Shown here one piece after another: positions 34,513 to 43,732 of a stretch of DNA of 64,000 nucleotides. The stretch comes from Thermococcus henrietii (lineage in GTDB: Archaea; Methanobacteriota_B; Thermococci; Thermococcales; Thermococcaceae). The position numbers and the translations under genes are program-made. The first letter of the stretch is position 1; every line of letters starts with the position of its first letter. The stretch spans positions 744,001-808,000 of the forward strand of contig NZ_LT900021.1 of the NCBI RefSeq assembly GCF_900198835.1, given 5' to 3'. Below the pieces are notes generated by a model, which saw only the letters and a program-made list of their open reading frames with translations, was not told the origin of the DNA and did not search any database.

Positions 34513-34929
34513 ATGAAGGTGGTCCGTTTCGGCGTCTCCGTACCCGAGGAGTTGCTCGAAAAGTTTGACAGGATAATCGAGGAGAAGGGCTACGTGAACA
34601 GGAGCGAGGCCATAAGGGACCTCATGAGGGACTTCATAATCAGGCACGAGTGGGAGACCGGCGATACTGAGGTTGCGGGAACGATAACGATGCTCTACAA
34701 CCACGACGAGGCGGACGTCGTCAAGGAGCTCCTCGACCTGCAGCACGAGTACCTCGAGGAGATCGTTTCCAGCATTCACGTCCACATGGACGAGCACAAC
34801 TGCCTCGAGGTCGTCATAGTCAAGGGAAAGGCGAGCAGGATAAAGGAGATAGCGGACAGGCTACTGAGCCTCAAGGGAGTGAAGCACGGCAAGCTCGTCA
34901 TGACGGGAACCGGGAAGGAGCTGGTTTAA
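34513..34929 (+). CDS. nikR: NikR-type nickel-responsive regulator
   Basis: 138 residues. An N-terminal ribbon-helix-helix ([32 protein letters not shown]) is followed by an ACT-like metal-binding domain with [14 protein letters not shown], which supplies the His, His and Cys nickel ligands. Acts as a DNA-binding repressor when nickel is plentiful. ATG 34513 follows GGTGGTGTT; TATA-like ATTTATAACT near 34472. No nickel transporter is in the window, so its target is elsewhere. The 3' end overlaps rqcH convergently. Confidence 0.92.
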   Translation: MKVVRFGVSVPEELLEKFDRIIEEKGYVNRSEAIRDLMRDFIIRHEWETGDTEVAGTITMLYNHDEADVVKELLDLQHEYLEEIVSSIHVHMDEHNCLEVVIVKGKASRIKEIADRLLSLKGVKHGKLVMTGTGKELV

Positions 34930-36878
34930 CCGACCACCTCCACTATTTCTCCACCTCCCGGAGGCAGAATCGCGTTCAAGTCCTCCTCGCGAACCTTGTA
35001 GCCCCACTTCTCGAGGATTCCGCGTATCTTCTTGACGAGCTCGCCCTTCTTGAGCCTGCCGGGTCTTATGACGATGTACCTGTCCGTGTGGGCCTTAATC
35101 GCGTCAACGGGCGCGCAGACGACGTAGTCCTCCCCCTCATAGTTTATGACTCCCACCGCCAGCTTGAGCGGTAGTCCCCTAAGCCAGTTCCTCTTTCCGT
35201 AGACCATGAAGGCTCCCTTGCCGAGGTACTCACCGCTGGGAGCCTGCTTAGTCACCTGATTGGGATACGCCCAGTAGGCGTCCGCTCCATACAGCCCCTG
35301 ACTCCACGCCCTGCTCATCGAGACCGCGAACTGACAGGCCTCGAAGATGGTCTTCTCTCCAGCTTTCTGCCCGTCCTTGATGGCGACGTGGGGAGCGCCG
35401 TAAACATCTGCATGACAGTAGAGGTCGTTCTCTGCCATATGCCTCTTTATGAGAACCTCGTTGGTTCCCGCGTCCTTTCCAGCCAGGACGAGGAAGCCCT
35501 CGCTCGAAACGAACCAGCGGAACTTCTCGAACCACTTCTTCTTTCTCCTCTCGATTTTCCTCACGTTCAGTTCCTTCTTCATCTCTTCTTCTATGAGCTT
35601 TTCAACCTCGTCGAGCTTGCGCTTCGTGTCCTCGTAGGCCTTGAGCGCTCCCTCATACTTGTGCCTGAACTTCTTGGCCTTCTCATAGTAGAGCTCGGCG
35701 TTCTCGCCTATGCTTTTGTTGAGGTAGAGCTTGACCTTCTTCCCTTCCAGCTCAATCGTTACGGCCTTCTCCCTCGGGTCGATGGATTTTACCATGAGTG
35801 CAACTTTGTTGCCCTCTTTTTTGCCCGCCTCTATGCGCTTCCTGAACTCCTCCCAGCCGAGCTTTTCGGTGGCCTTCCTGAACTCCTCCAAAAGCCTCTC
35901 TATGAGGGCGTAGTTCGCGTAGATTAAATCTCCTATCTCCTGGTTCTCGTTCATTGCCTTCTCGAAGCCCTTCAGCATCTCCTCCTGCTTCCTCAGCGTC
36001 GCCAGCAACTGCCTCTTCTTGTTTTCGAGCTTCCTCGTCCTCTCGATTTTGGCCTTCTCGATTGTGAGCTTACCGAAGTACTCGTCGAGGGCCTCGCTGA
36101 ACGTTTTAAAATAGCGCTTCTCAAGCCCCTCATATATTTTCAGCTCGATTGGAACAACGTCGTGCATGTTGCCGTCCTTGTAGACGATGTTCGGCCTCGG
36201 CTCGTCGTTGAAGGTTCCCATCATCGCCTCGTAGACCTTCTTCAAATCCTCGTCGCTCAGCTCCTTCACAGGGGTGGTTTTCTCGAAGCCGGCCCTTATG
36301 GAAATCTCCTCCGCGTAGAGGCCCCCCATGTTGAGCTTCCTCGCCAGAGCTCTGACGAGCTCAAGCTCCTCGTTCTCCCTCATCAGCTCAAAAAAGCGCT
36401 CGAAGCTGACCTCCAGCGGGTTCTCTCTCGCCGGCGGGAACTTGTACTCTGCCTTGGGCTTTATCGCCCTGTCCTTGTACTCCTCGTATCTCAAAGCGGC
36501 AACAATCCTGTTCTCGGAATCCACGAGGACGATGTTGCCCCTCCTGAAGAGCTCGCCGATGAGCGTGTAGTCGCCGACACGAATCTTGACAATCCTGTCG
36601 AACTGGTGTTGTTCTATCGCGTCTATAAAGCCTCCGCTCAGGTGCTTTCTGAGGAGCATCGTGAAGCTCGAAGGCTGTTTCGGCGCCTCCTTGACGTAGC
36701 TCGTTAAATGAAACCTCTTCCCGGCCTGGAGGATTAAATCGACCCTGCCTTCCTTCGTGCGGAGCTTAATCCTAATCTCGTCGCCGTCGTGATAGACCTT
36801 GTCAACGCGAGAGCCAACGAGCCACTGGAGTTCTCTCACGACGTAGCGTATGTCAACTGAACTCATCTCTTCCTTCAT
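34926..36878 (-). CDS. rqcH: RqcH/NEMF ribosome-rescue protein
   Basis: 650 residues. NFACT-N domain with the Asp-Arg pair at 94-95 (QFDRIVKIR), a long coiled-coil middle (about 270-440) and the NFACT-R/DUF814 domain ([34 protein letters not shown]). Archaeal Rqc2 relatives bind stalled large subunits with peptidyl-tRNA and help add C-terminal tails. The start with GGGTGAGAG is used; an ATG four codons later is possible. Confidence 0.92.
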   Translation of the reverse strand: MKEEMSSVDIRYVVRELQWLVGSRVDKVYHDGDEIRIKLRTKEGRVDLILQAGKRFHLTSYVKEAPKQPSSFTMLLRKHLSGGFIDAIEQHQFDRIVKIRVGDYTLIGELFRRGNIVLVDSENRIVAALRYEEYKDRAIKPKAEYKFPPARENPLEVSFERFFELMRENEELELVRALARKLNMGGLYAEEISIRAGFEKTTPVKELSDEDLKKVYEAMMGTFNDEPRPNIVYKDGNMHDVVPIELKIYEGLEKRYFKTFSEALDEYFGKLTIEKAKIERTRKLENKKRQLLATLRKQEEMLKGFEKAMNENQEIGDLIYANYALIERLLEEFRKATEKLGWEEFRKRIEAGKKEGNKVALMVKSIDPREKAVTIELEGKKVKLYLNKSIGENAELYYEKAKKFRHKYEGALKAYEDTKRKLDEVEKLIEEEMKKELNVRKIERRKKKWFEKFRWFVSSEGFLVLAGKDAGTNEVLIKRHMAENDLYCHADVYGAPHVAIKDGQKAGEKTIFEACQFAVSMSRAWSQGLYGADAYWAYPNQVTKQAPSGEYLGKGAFMVYGKRNWLRGLPLKLAVGVINYEGEDYVVCAPVDAIKAHTDRYIVIRPGRLKKGELVKKIRGILEKWGYKVREEDLNAILPPGGGEIVEVVG

Positions 36879-36917
36879 TCTCTCACCCGAAAAGAGTAGA
36901 GGGCGGGGGTTAAAAGG

Positions 36918-37178
36918 TTAAAGCCTGAGCGCGAGCAGAACGAGAGCCCCCGCAATCGCGAGGGAGGCCCTAACCGCGTCGCTCTTGTCCCCTTCAACGG
37001 CCTCACTCAGCAGTCCAAAGGATAGTCCCACTAGGCCGATGTCGTATAGGACGTAGGCCAGCCTTGTGAAGTCCCTAACGGGCATGGAGAGAATCGAGAT
37101 TATAGCCCCAAGAAGAACCACCGCGAGGGCCCCTGCGATGAAGCCGCTCTCCGTCCCCGTGAGCTCGTCCAACCTCAT
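36918..37178 (-). CDS. Small membrane protein
   Basis: 86 residues with three hydrophobic helices (about 10-30, 40-60, 68-86) and short charged loops. No family recognised. It is divergent from the branching enzyme gene. Stands alone between rqcH and that promoter region. Confidence 0.65.
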   Translation of the reverse strand: MRLDELTGTESGFIAGALAVVLLGAIISILSMPVRDFTRLAYVLYDIGLVGLSFGLLSEAVEGDKSDAVRASLAIAGALVLLALRL

Positions 37179-37198
37179 AGTATCACCAAACTTCCTAC

Positions 37199-37302
37199 GG
37201 GTTCGGAAATAAAACGTTTTCCATGCACATTACTGGTCACGGTGACAGGTCTGTTCCGAATAAGGTTAAATACGATGAGGCTTAAACACCACCGGTGATA
37301 CC
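37199..37302 (+). promoter_or_regulatory. Branching-enzyme promoter with two inverted repeats
   Basis: TATA-like GGTTAAATAC lies near 37263. Upstream a perfect GTCAC-G-GTGAC palindrome (37236-37246) lies between TTCGGAA (about 37202) and TTCCGAA (about 37254), which are also complementary. These could bind a regulator. The Thermococcales glycolytic motif TATCAC-N5-GTGATA is not present. Confidence 0.4.
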
Positions 37303-39351
37303 ATGAGGGGCTACCTAACCTTTGTCCTTCACACTCACCTTCCCTACGTCAGGAAGCACGGCAAGTGGCCCTTCGGTGAGGAGTGGCTCTACGAGGCGAT
37401 GAGCGAGAGCTACCTGCCCCTGCTCATGGAGTTCGAGCGCTTGAGGGACTCGGGCGTTCGCTTCCAGCTCGTGGTGAACATAACGCCCGTCCTGATGGAA
37501 CAGCTGGCCGACGACTACGTCAAGGCCGAGTTTGAGAAGTATCTCTTGAGGAAAATCGAGAGGACCAGGGAGGACCTTGCATCTGGCAAATACCCCGAGA
37601 GGCCCGTTAGAGAAGCCCTCCGTCACTTCGAGCGCGTTTACTCATACTGGAAAGCCATAAACGGCGACGTAATCGGCAAATTCCGGGAGCTCCAGGAGGA
37701 GGGCTACCTTGAAATCATAACCTCCCCTGCGACACACGCCTACCTTCCCCTCCTCTGGAGGGAGGAGTCAATACACTCCCAGATAGCCAATGGGATAGCA
37801 ACCTACGAGAAGCACTTCGGGAAGAGGCCAAGGGGGATGTGGGTTTCCGAGTGCGCCTACAGACCTTCCGGCAGGTGGCAGCTTCCCGGCGGAAGGACCG
37901 TTGAGAGGAAGGGGGTGGAGAGGTTCCTTGAGGAGTTTGGAATCGAGTACTTCTTCGTCGAGAGCAACCTCATTGATGACGGACCGGTCAGCGACTCCTA
38001 CGGCGCCCCGGTTCCTACTGGTTCTCTCGCAACGCTCCGGCCATACTGGGTCAAGGGCTCTAACGTCGCCGTCTTCGCGAGAAACCGCGAGACGGGCCAT
38101 CAGGTCTGGAGCGCGCACTACGGCTACCCCGGCGACTTCTGGTACAGGGAGTTTCACAGGAAGGCCGAGCGGAGCGGCAACCAGTACTGGCGTGTGACGG
38201 GTAAGGACGTTGATTTGGGAGATAAGGACTTCTACGACCCCGAGAAGGCCCTTGAGCGGGTTGAAGCGCACGCGAGGCACTTCGTCTGGCTCGTCGAGAC
38301 CTTGCTGGGTGAGTTCGAAGAGAAAACGGGCGAGAAGGGAATAATCGTCTCTCCCTACGACACCGAGCTCTTCGGCCACTGGTGGTACGAGGGCGTCAGA
38401 TGGCTCGGGCGCGTCCTTGAGCTTCTGGCGGAGAGGGGAATCAAGACGACGACGCTTTCAGCCTTCCTCTCCAACTACTCCGGCGAGAGGCTTGAGGTCG
38501 AACTGCCCGAGGGCTCGTGGGGCGCCAACGCGGACCACTCAACGTGGTGGAATCCGGAAACGGAGTGGACATGGGAGGAAATCTACCGCGCGGAGGAGCG
38601 TATGGTCGCGCTGGCGAGCCGCTTTTACGGGAAGGACAAGCTTGGCGATAGGGCGATAGAACAGCTCGCGAGGGAGCTTCTAATCCTCGAGGCGAGTGAC
38701 TGGCAGTTCCTCATAACGACCGGCCAGGCGAAGGCCTACGCCGAGAGGCGCGTTCTGCTTCACGCCAGGGACTTCCACAGGCTCGCCAACGAGGTCGTCA
38801 GGTACTTCAATGCTGGCGAGATGGACGTTTCACTCCTCGAGGGCCTTGAGGAGCGCGACAACCCTTTCAGGTCGGTGATAGTTGCCCACTACGTCAGCGA
38901 CAGTTCTCCAGAGCTTGAGGAGTACGTGGAGCCCCCGGAGGTGCCGCCGGAGGAGAGGGGTAGAACGGAGGAAGTGGGAGGAACGTTCGTTGAGGCGGAA
39001 GCCGAGCTCGGTGAGAGCGTCTTCGAGGGTTCCGATGGGAGGTTCTACGCGAGTTCGCTCGCCTTCGTAAAGAGGAGGAAGCCGAAGGTTCCCCTCGCGA
39101 GGAGGATTGACACGAGGCTGACAAAGAGGGTCGAGGGGATTAGAACGCCCAGGAAGCCGAAGGCCGAGAAGAAACGCCCACGGTTGAAGCGCCTCATAGA
39201 CGTCAAGGGCATTGGCCCCAAAACCCTTGTGAAGCTTAATAACGCGGGGATAAACACACCCGAGGACCTTCTTCATGCGGACCTTGAGGAGCTCGCAAGG
39301 AAAACGAGGATTTCAATAAAAAGGTTGAGAAGGTTCGTGGAGCAACTTTAG
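37303..39351 (+). CDS. GH57 1,4-alpha-glucan branching enzyme
   Basis: 682 residues. GH57 barrel start LTFVLHTHLPYVRKHG, catalytic Glu183 in WVSECAYRP and catalytic Asp at about 353 in SPYDTELFGHWW. The last 70 residues form a helix-hairpin-helix module (LIDVKGIGPKTLVKLNNAG), joined by a charged linker. It introduces alpha-1,6 branches into storage glucan. Size, catalytic spacing and the C-terminal module match the characterised Thermococcus kodakarensis enzyme. Convergent with the next gene (4-nt overlap). Confidence 0.93.
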   Translation: MRGYLTFVLHTHLPYVRKHGKWPFGEEWLYEAMSESYLPLLMEFERLRDSGVRFQLVVNITPVLMEQLADDYVKAEFEKYLLRKIERTREDLASGKYPERPVREALRHFERVYSYWKAINGDVIGKFRELQEEGYLEIITSPATHAYLPLLWREESIHSQIANGIATYEKHFGKRPRGMWVSECAYRPSGRWQLPGGRTVERKGVERFLEEFGIEYFFVESNLIDDGPVSDSYGAPVPTGSLATLRPYWVKGSNVAVFARNRETGHQVWSAHYGYPGDFWYREFHRKAERSGNQYWRVTGKDVDLGDKDFYDPEKALERVEAHARHFVWLVETLLGEFEEKTGEKGIIVSPYDTELFGHWWYEGVRWLGRVLELLAERGIKTTTLSAFLSNYSGERLEVELPEGSWGANADHSTWWNPETEWTWEEIYRAEERMVALASRFYGKDKLGDRAIEQLARELLILEASDWQFLITTGQAKAYAERRVLLHARDFHRLANEVVRYFNAGEMDVSLLEGLEERDNPFRSVIVAHYVSDSSPELEEYVEPPEVPPEERGRTEEVGGTFVEAEAELGESVFEGSDGRFYASSLAFVKRRKPKVPLARRIDTRLTKRVEGIRTPRKPKAEKKRPRLKRLIDVKGIGPKTLVKLNNAGINTPEDLLHADLEELARKTRISIKRLRRFVEQL

Positions 39352-40082
39352 AGGAAGGCGTGGCGGTGCCTGTAGAGCAGGTAGAGGCCGTACACGATGA
39401 GGTACAGCTCGACGGCGCTGAGGACAACCATGAATATCAGCCAGCCCTTGACGAACTCCGGGCTCTTGTTGAAGGTCTCCGCTATTTTTTCTATGGCACC
39501 GGGCGTCGTCAGCTGCCTCCAGCCGTAGGTCAGTCCCATGACACCCTGGATTATCGGGATTGGAGCCGCTGAGTATGCCAGGAGAAGGCCGGTGTAGCCC
39601 CTCCTCTGGAGGGAGAGCATCGATAGTATTATCGGGAGCGCCAGGATTAGGGCTGTTACGGCCATCACCTGACTCATGTAAACACCAACGAGTAGGAAAA
39701 ACGCAGTCATGCCGAATATGTAGGTGCGGTAGGCCTTCTTCAGCTCCCTGAGCATCTCCGGGTCGAAGTCGTAAACGGCCGACTTGGAGTAGAGGTTCAT
39801 CTTCTTTACCCGCTCAATGTACTTCTTCTTGCCCTCACGCTCAATTCCCTTGTCCGTGCTGAGGTTCTTCAGCTCCTTCGCCTTCTTGAAGAAGAACTCC
39901 GCCAGCTGGACGTTGTCGTTCTTAACGTTCTTTGACAGCTGTCTGAAGTTCTCAGCGGCCTCCTTTATGAGCTTGATGACCTTCCTCTTCTCCTTCTCGC
40001 TCAGAACCGTGAGCCTTTCAACGCGAGGTATCGTCGTTTCCAGAACCTCGGCAGTGTCCTCAAGAATCCCCGGACTTTTCAC
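39348..40082 (-). CDS. Hypothetical membrane protein with coiled-coil N-terminal half
   Basis: 244 residues from GTG 40082, preceded by GGAGGG. Residues 1-100 are charged helices (VLSEKEKRKVIKLIKEA, FFKKAKELKNLSTDKG). Residues 115-240 form about five membrane helices. Upstream frame up to 40196 is rejected because it overlaps the small MetS-like gene. Possibly co-transcribed with the NSS transporter. No family recognised. Confidence 0.65.
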   Translation of the reverse strand: MKSPGILEDTAEVLETTIPRVERLTVLSEKEKRKVIKLIKEAAENFRQLSKNVKNDNVQLAEFFFKKAKELKNLSTDKGIEREGKKKYIERVKKMNLYSKSAVYDFDPEMLRELKKAYRTYIFGMTAFFLLVGVYMSQVMAVTALILALPIILSMLSLQRRGYTGLLLAYSAAPIPIIQGVMGLTYGWRQLTTPGAIEKIAETFNKSPEFVKGWLIFMVVLSAVELYLIVYGLYLLYRHRHAFL

Positions 40083-40117
40083 GTCTATCCCTCCAAAACT
40101 AAAAAAAAGAAGGGGGT

Positions 40118-40228
40118 TTAAGACCCTTGCCCCTGCTTCTCCGCCTCGAGGAGCTTCCCTATGCTCCAGAACATTAGGGCGAAGATAACGAACCACGCGA
40201 AGAGCATGTAGATTACCCAGCTTCCCAT
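40118..40228 (-). CDS. MetS-like small subunit of NSS transporter
   Basis: A 36-residue protein, MGSWVIYMLFAWFVIFALMF followed by a short charged tail ending AEKQGQGS: one membrane helix and nothing else. It lies directly after the NSS transporter gene (stop at 40239) with GAGGTGAT as ribosome-binding site. This is the arrangement of MetS-type small subunits that accompany bacterial MetP methionine/alanine importers. An ATG at 40234 would add two residues. Too short to be found by usual gene callers. Confidence 0.7.
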   Translation of the reverse strand: MGSWVIYMLFAWFVIFALMFWSIGKLLEAEKQGQGS

Positions 40229-40238
40229 TGCCATCACC

Positions 40239-41804
40239 TCAGACCTTTATGAGCACCTCGTTCTTCGCTATCTCCTCGCCGTACTTCCTCTTGATGGCGA
40301 AGTAGGTTTCGATGGCTCCGATAATGAACATCACTATAATCACTGCACCTACCGTCGGCGGAATTCCGCCGCTAACGAAGCCCTTGAAGGTTCCGACCAG
40401 CGGAATCAGCAGAAATATTGGCGCCACTATGAGGGTAATCCACTTGTAGAACGTTGGAACCCGGATGTAGGCTCCTTTGTGAAGCTCCTCCCAGAAGTTG
40501 CTGGGCTTGAAGAGGTACACCGCAACTATGATGTCCAGCAGGGCCAGCAGGGTGAGCTGGAAGCTAATCCAGTTGTCGAGTGGGGTGACATAGTTGTCGA
40601 GGCCGATGTAGATAACCGGCAGGCCGAGTATGAAGTATATCAGCAGCACGAGCCATGTGCCGACGTTCCTCTTGATGTTGAGGTCTTCCTCAAAGAGTGC
40701 CACGAGGTAGTTGTACATTGCTATTGCCGAGGTCCATCCGGCGAACCAGAGCAGGAGGAACCAGAGTGCGCCGAAGAACCTTCCGACCTCTCCCATGCTG
40801 ACGAATGCGTTTGGCAGGCTCGTGTAAGCGAAACCGAGACCGAACTTGTGGCCAATCCATGAGAGGGCGGCGCTCTTGCCCTGGTCCAGGACATTTGCCG
40901 GAACAATCTTCGGAGCGTAGGCGGTCGCCAGCGGAATGGCGAGCGAACCACCGAGGATGACCTCTGCGAACTCGTTGAGCGAGACCGTGGCTATACCGGA
41001 GAGAGCGACGTCATCGTTGGGACCGAGATAACTGGCGTAGTTCTGGATGATACCCATACCGAGCGAGAGTGTGAAGAATATCTGTCCCGCGGCCGCGAGC
41101 ATGACCGCCGAGAAGTGCGCCTTGAGGTATGCCCAGTTCGGGGTCCAGATGAACGCGAATCCGTCGAGTGTGCTCCAGTTCGGGTTGATTGGTGAACCGA
41201 GGACGAAGACGTAGCCGACCATTATGATGGCGAAGACGTAGAGCAACGGCATCATGACCTTGACCCACTTCTCGATACCCTTGCTGACACCCCTTCCGAC
41301 AGCTATGGCGATGGTGACTATGGTTATACCCCAGAAGAGGAACACCTCCGCGTGGTTGCTGAGATAGTTGCTGAAGAACTGTCCCGTGTTCTTGCCGAAG
41401 TATGCACCGGTGATGCTGAACCAGGTGTACGCGGCTGACCAGCCGATGAGGTGCAGGTAGTAACTGTTGAGCAGGGTGACTCCAGCAAAAGCCACCATAC
41501 CGCTGATGACACCCATTATGAGGGCGCTTCTCGGCTTGAGGCTCTCCCTGGCCATGAGGTAGTAGCTCGGGCCGATGGTTCCGTGGCCGTACTTGCCCCC
41601 GTACCTTCCGGCGACCCATTCAACCCACATTATTGGTATTCCGAGGAGGAACAACGCCAGGAAGTAGGGCACCATGAAGGCGCCGCCACCGTTCTGGGCG
41701 ACTTGGGTTGGGAACCTCACAAAGTTACCAAGGCCAACCGCGTTTCCGGCCATGGCCAAAATTAAACCAATCTTGGTCGCCCATTGGTCCCTCTGCTGTT
41801 CCAT
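40239..41804 (-). CDS. Sodium-dependent amino-acid transporter, NSS family
   Basis: 521 residues, about 12 helices. LILAMAGNAVGLGNFVRFP in helix 1 holds the Na+ and substrate-binding unwound segment of LeuT-fold NSS carriers; GGAFMVPYFLALFLLGIPI follows. Imports a neutral amino acid with sodium. Methionine or alanine is suggested by the MetS-like partner but not proven. ATG 41804 follows GGAGGTGG. A minus-strand TATA-like CTTTATACAT lies near 41870. Confidence 0.9.
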   Translation of the reverse strand: MEQQRDQWATKIGLILAMAGNAVGLGNFVRFPTQVAQNGGGAFMVPYFLALFLLGIPIMWVEWVAGRYGGKYGHGTIGPSYYLMARESLKPRSALIMGVISGMVAFAGVTLLNSYYLHLIGWSAAYTWFSITGAYFGKNTGQFFSNYLSNHAEVFLFWGITIVTIAIAVGRGVSKGIEKWVKVMMPLLYVFAIIMVGYVFVLGSPINPNWSTLDGFAFIWTPNWAYLKAHFSAVMLAAAGQIFFTLSLGMGIIQNYASYLGPNDDVALSGIATVSLNEFAEVILGGSLAIPLATAYAPKIVPANVLDQGKSAALSWIGHKFGLGFAYTSLPNAFVSMGEVGRFFGALWFLLLWFAGWTSAIAMYNYLVALFEEDLNIKRNVGTWLVLLIYFILGLPVIYIGLDNYVTPLDNWISFQLTLLALLDIIVAVYLFKPSNFWEELHKGAYIRVPTFYKWITLIVAPIFLLIPLVGTFKGFVSGGIPPTVGAVIIVMFIIGAIETYFAIKRKYGEEIAKNEVLIKV

Positions 41805-41819
41805 TTTCAGCCACCTCCA

Positions 41820-42388
41820 TACTTAAATGTATTGTAGCTTATACCAATGCCCACCTCGGGGGCACTATGTATAAAGGCTTTCATCGTATAAAAAGCTTTT
41901 TGGGGGCCCCTTTCGACGAAAGACGATTTACTTTCCCGTAAAATAACTCGGGGCGGTTTGTTGTCATTTTTCCAAATTTTAAACAGAGAAACGTACGTTC
42001 TGTGCCCATATGACAAGTACTCGTTAAAATATTTGTCATTTTTTCAACAAAATGGCGTGGACAATCGTTTTATACTTTCCCCTCAAACCCACATTGCCCG
42101 ATGATTGGAAAGAGAGTGAGCTGATTGTGTGATGACCGACTTCTCGCTGAGGGCCCTTTTCACATCTCTTCATTGTTGAATTTTGATGTCCATTGATGTT
42201 CATAAAATCTTGGATGTACATCCCTCTTTTTGGCTAAAAATTTCGAGAGAACTTTTTATTTCTTCGAAAATTTGAGATGCTAACTTTTTGTTGCAAACTA
42301 AGCTTTCTCCTGCCTCCTTTTCCGAAAGGTTTATATATGCAAAGGTCGTAGGGGATATCGCAGATTACCGAAACTTGAGGTGGTAGAT
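41820..42388. other. Long AT-rich intergenic region between NSS and gdh
   Basis: About 570 bases without a protein gene. It holds the NSS promoter (minus), the C/D-box sRNA (42096-42154), palindromes AACGTACGTT (41990-41999) and GGATGTACATCC (42212-42223), and the gdh promoter (TATA TTTATATA at 42330-42337). The palindromes are candidate regulator sites for the two amino-acid-related genes. The stretch 42160-42320 otherwise shows only AT-rich sequence. Confidence 0.5.
42096..42154 (+). ncRNA. C/D-box guide sRNA
   Basis: All four boxes lie in order and at the usual spacing: C (GATGA, 42100-42104), D' (CTGA, 42121-42124), C' (GTGATGA, 42129-42135) and D (CTGA, 42147-42150). The ends pair as a terminal stem, GCCC (42096-42099) with GGGC (42151-42154). 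A TATA box TTTTATAC (about 42068-42075) lies some 25-30 nt upstream. The guides are TTGGAAAGAGAGTGAG before D' and CCGACTTCTCG before D. It should direct 2'-O-methylation of rRNA or tRNA; targets not identified. Confidence 0.8.
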
Positions 42389-43648
42389 ATGGTCGAGATA
42401 GACCCCTTTGAGATGGCCGTTAAGCAGCTTGAGAGGGCTGCCCAGTACATGGACATAAGTGAGGAGGCCCTTGAGTGGCTCAAGAGGCCCATGAGGATTG
42501 TTGAAGTTAGCGTTCCCATCGAGATGGATGACGGTTCTGTTAAAGTCTTCACGGGATTCCGCGTTCAGCACAACTGGGCCCGCGGCCCAACCAAGGGTGG
42601 TATAAGGTGGCACCCTGCCGAGACCCTCAGCACCGTTAAGGCCCTCGCCACCTGGATGACCTGGAAAGTTGCCGTTGTTGACCTCCCCTACGGTGGCGGC
42701 AAGGGTGGCATCATCGTTGACCCGAAGAAACTCTCCGAGAGGGAGCAGGAGAGGCTCGCCCGCGCTTACATAAGGGCCATCTACGACGTCATCGGCCCGT
42801 GGACCGACATTCCTGCCCCGGACGTTTACACCAACCCCAAGATAATGGGCTGGATGATGGACGAGTACGAGACCATAATGAGGCGCAAGGGTCCGGCCTT
42901 TGGTGTCATAACCGGCAAGCCGCTCAGCATCGGCGGTTCCCTCGGAAGGGGCACCGCCACCGCCCAGGGTGCTATCTTCACCATCAGAGAGGCCGCCAAG
43001 GCGCTTAACATGGACCTCAAGGGCAAGACCATCGCCGTCCAGGGCTACGGTAACGCCGGTTACTACACCGCCAAGCTCGCCAAGGAGCAGCTCGGCATGA
43101 AGGTCGTCGCCGTCAGCGACAGCAAGGGCGGTATCTACAACCCGGACGGCCTCGACCCGGACGAGGTTCTCAAGTGGAAGCAGGAGCACGGCTCAGTTAA
43201 GGACTTCCCAGGCGCGACCAACATCACCAATGAGGAGCTCCTCGAGCTCGATGTTGACGTCCTTGCTCCGGCTGCCATCGAGGAGGTCATTACCGAGAAG
43301 AACGCCGACAACATCAAGGCCAAGATTGTCGCTGAGGTTGCCAACGGTCCGGTTACCCCTGAGGCCGACGACATACTCCGCGAGAAGGGCATCCTCCAGA
43401 TTCCGGACTTCCTCTGTAACGCCGGTGGTGTCACCGTCAGCTACTTCGAGTGGGTCCAGAACATCAACGGCTACTACTGGACCGAGGAGGAAGTCCGCGA
43501 GAAGCTCGACAAGAAGATGACCAAGGCCTTCTGGGAAGTCTACAACACCGCCAAGGAGAAGAACATCCACATGCGCGATGGTGCCTACGTCGTCGCTGTC
43601 CAGAGGGTCTACCAGGCCATGAAGGACCGTGGATGGGTCAAGAAGTGA
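42389..43648 (+). CDS. gdhA: Glutamate dehydrogenase
   Basis: 419 residues, a size match to Thermococcales GDH. Glutamate-binding and catalytic region [11 protein letters not shown] and [14 protein letters not shown] with the catalytic lysine, then the Rossmann segment [15 protein letters not shown]. Interconverts glutamate and 2-oxoglutarate plus ammonia, central to peptide fermentation. ATG 42389 follows GAGGTGGT. The codon bias is strong, as for a highly expressed gene. Confidence 0.97.
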   Translation: MVEIDPFEMAVKQLERAAQYMDISEEALEWLKRPMRIVEVSVPIEMDDGSVKVFTGFRVQHNWARGPTKGGIRWHPAETLSTVKALATWMTWKVAVVDLPYGGGKGGIIVDPKKLSEREQERLARAYIRAIYDVIGPWTDIPAPDVYTNPKIMGWMMDEYETIMRRKGPAFGVITGKPLSIGGSLGRGTATAQGAIFTIREAAKALNMDLKGKTIAVQGYGNAGYYTAKLAKEQLGMKVVAVSDSKGGIYNPDGLDPDEVLKWKQEHGSVKDFPGATNITNEELLELDVDVLAPAAIEEVITEKNADNIKAKIVAEVANGPVTPEADDILREKGILQIPDFLCNAGGVTVSYFEWVQNINGYYWTEEEVREKLDKKMTKAFWEVYNTAKEKNIHMRDGAYVVAVQRVYQAMKDRGWVKK

Positions 43649-43732
43649 TTTCTTCTCCCTTCTTTTCCTTCTCAGTTCTCCCTTCGGTTCTTGAAAGCAG
43701 TTTGCTGGGATAAGAAAAGACTAAAAAGAAGG

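Noticed and set aside
37170-37302. Thermococcales glycolytic motif before the branching enzyme
   Set aside because: TATCAC occurs near 37177 but no GTGATA follows at the right distance.
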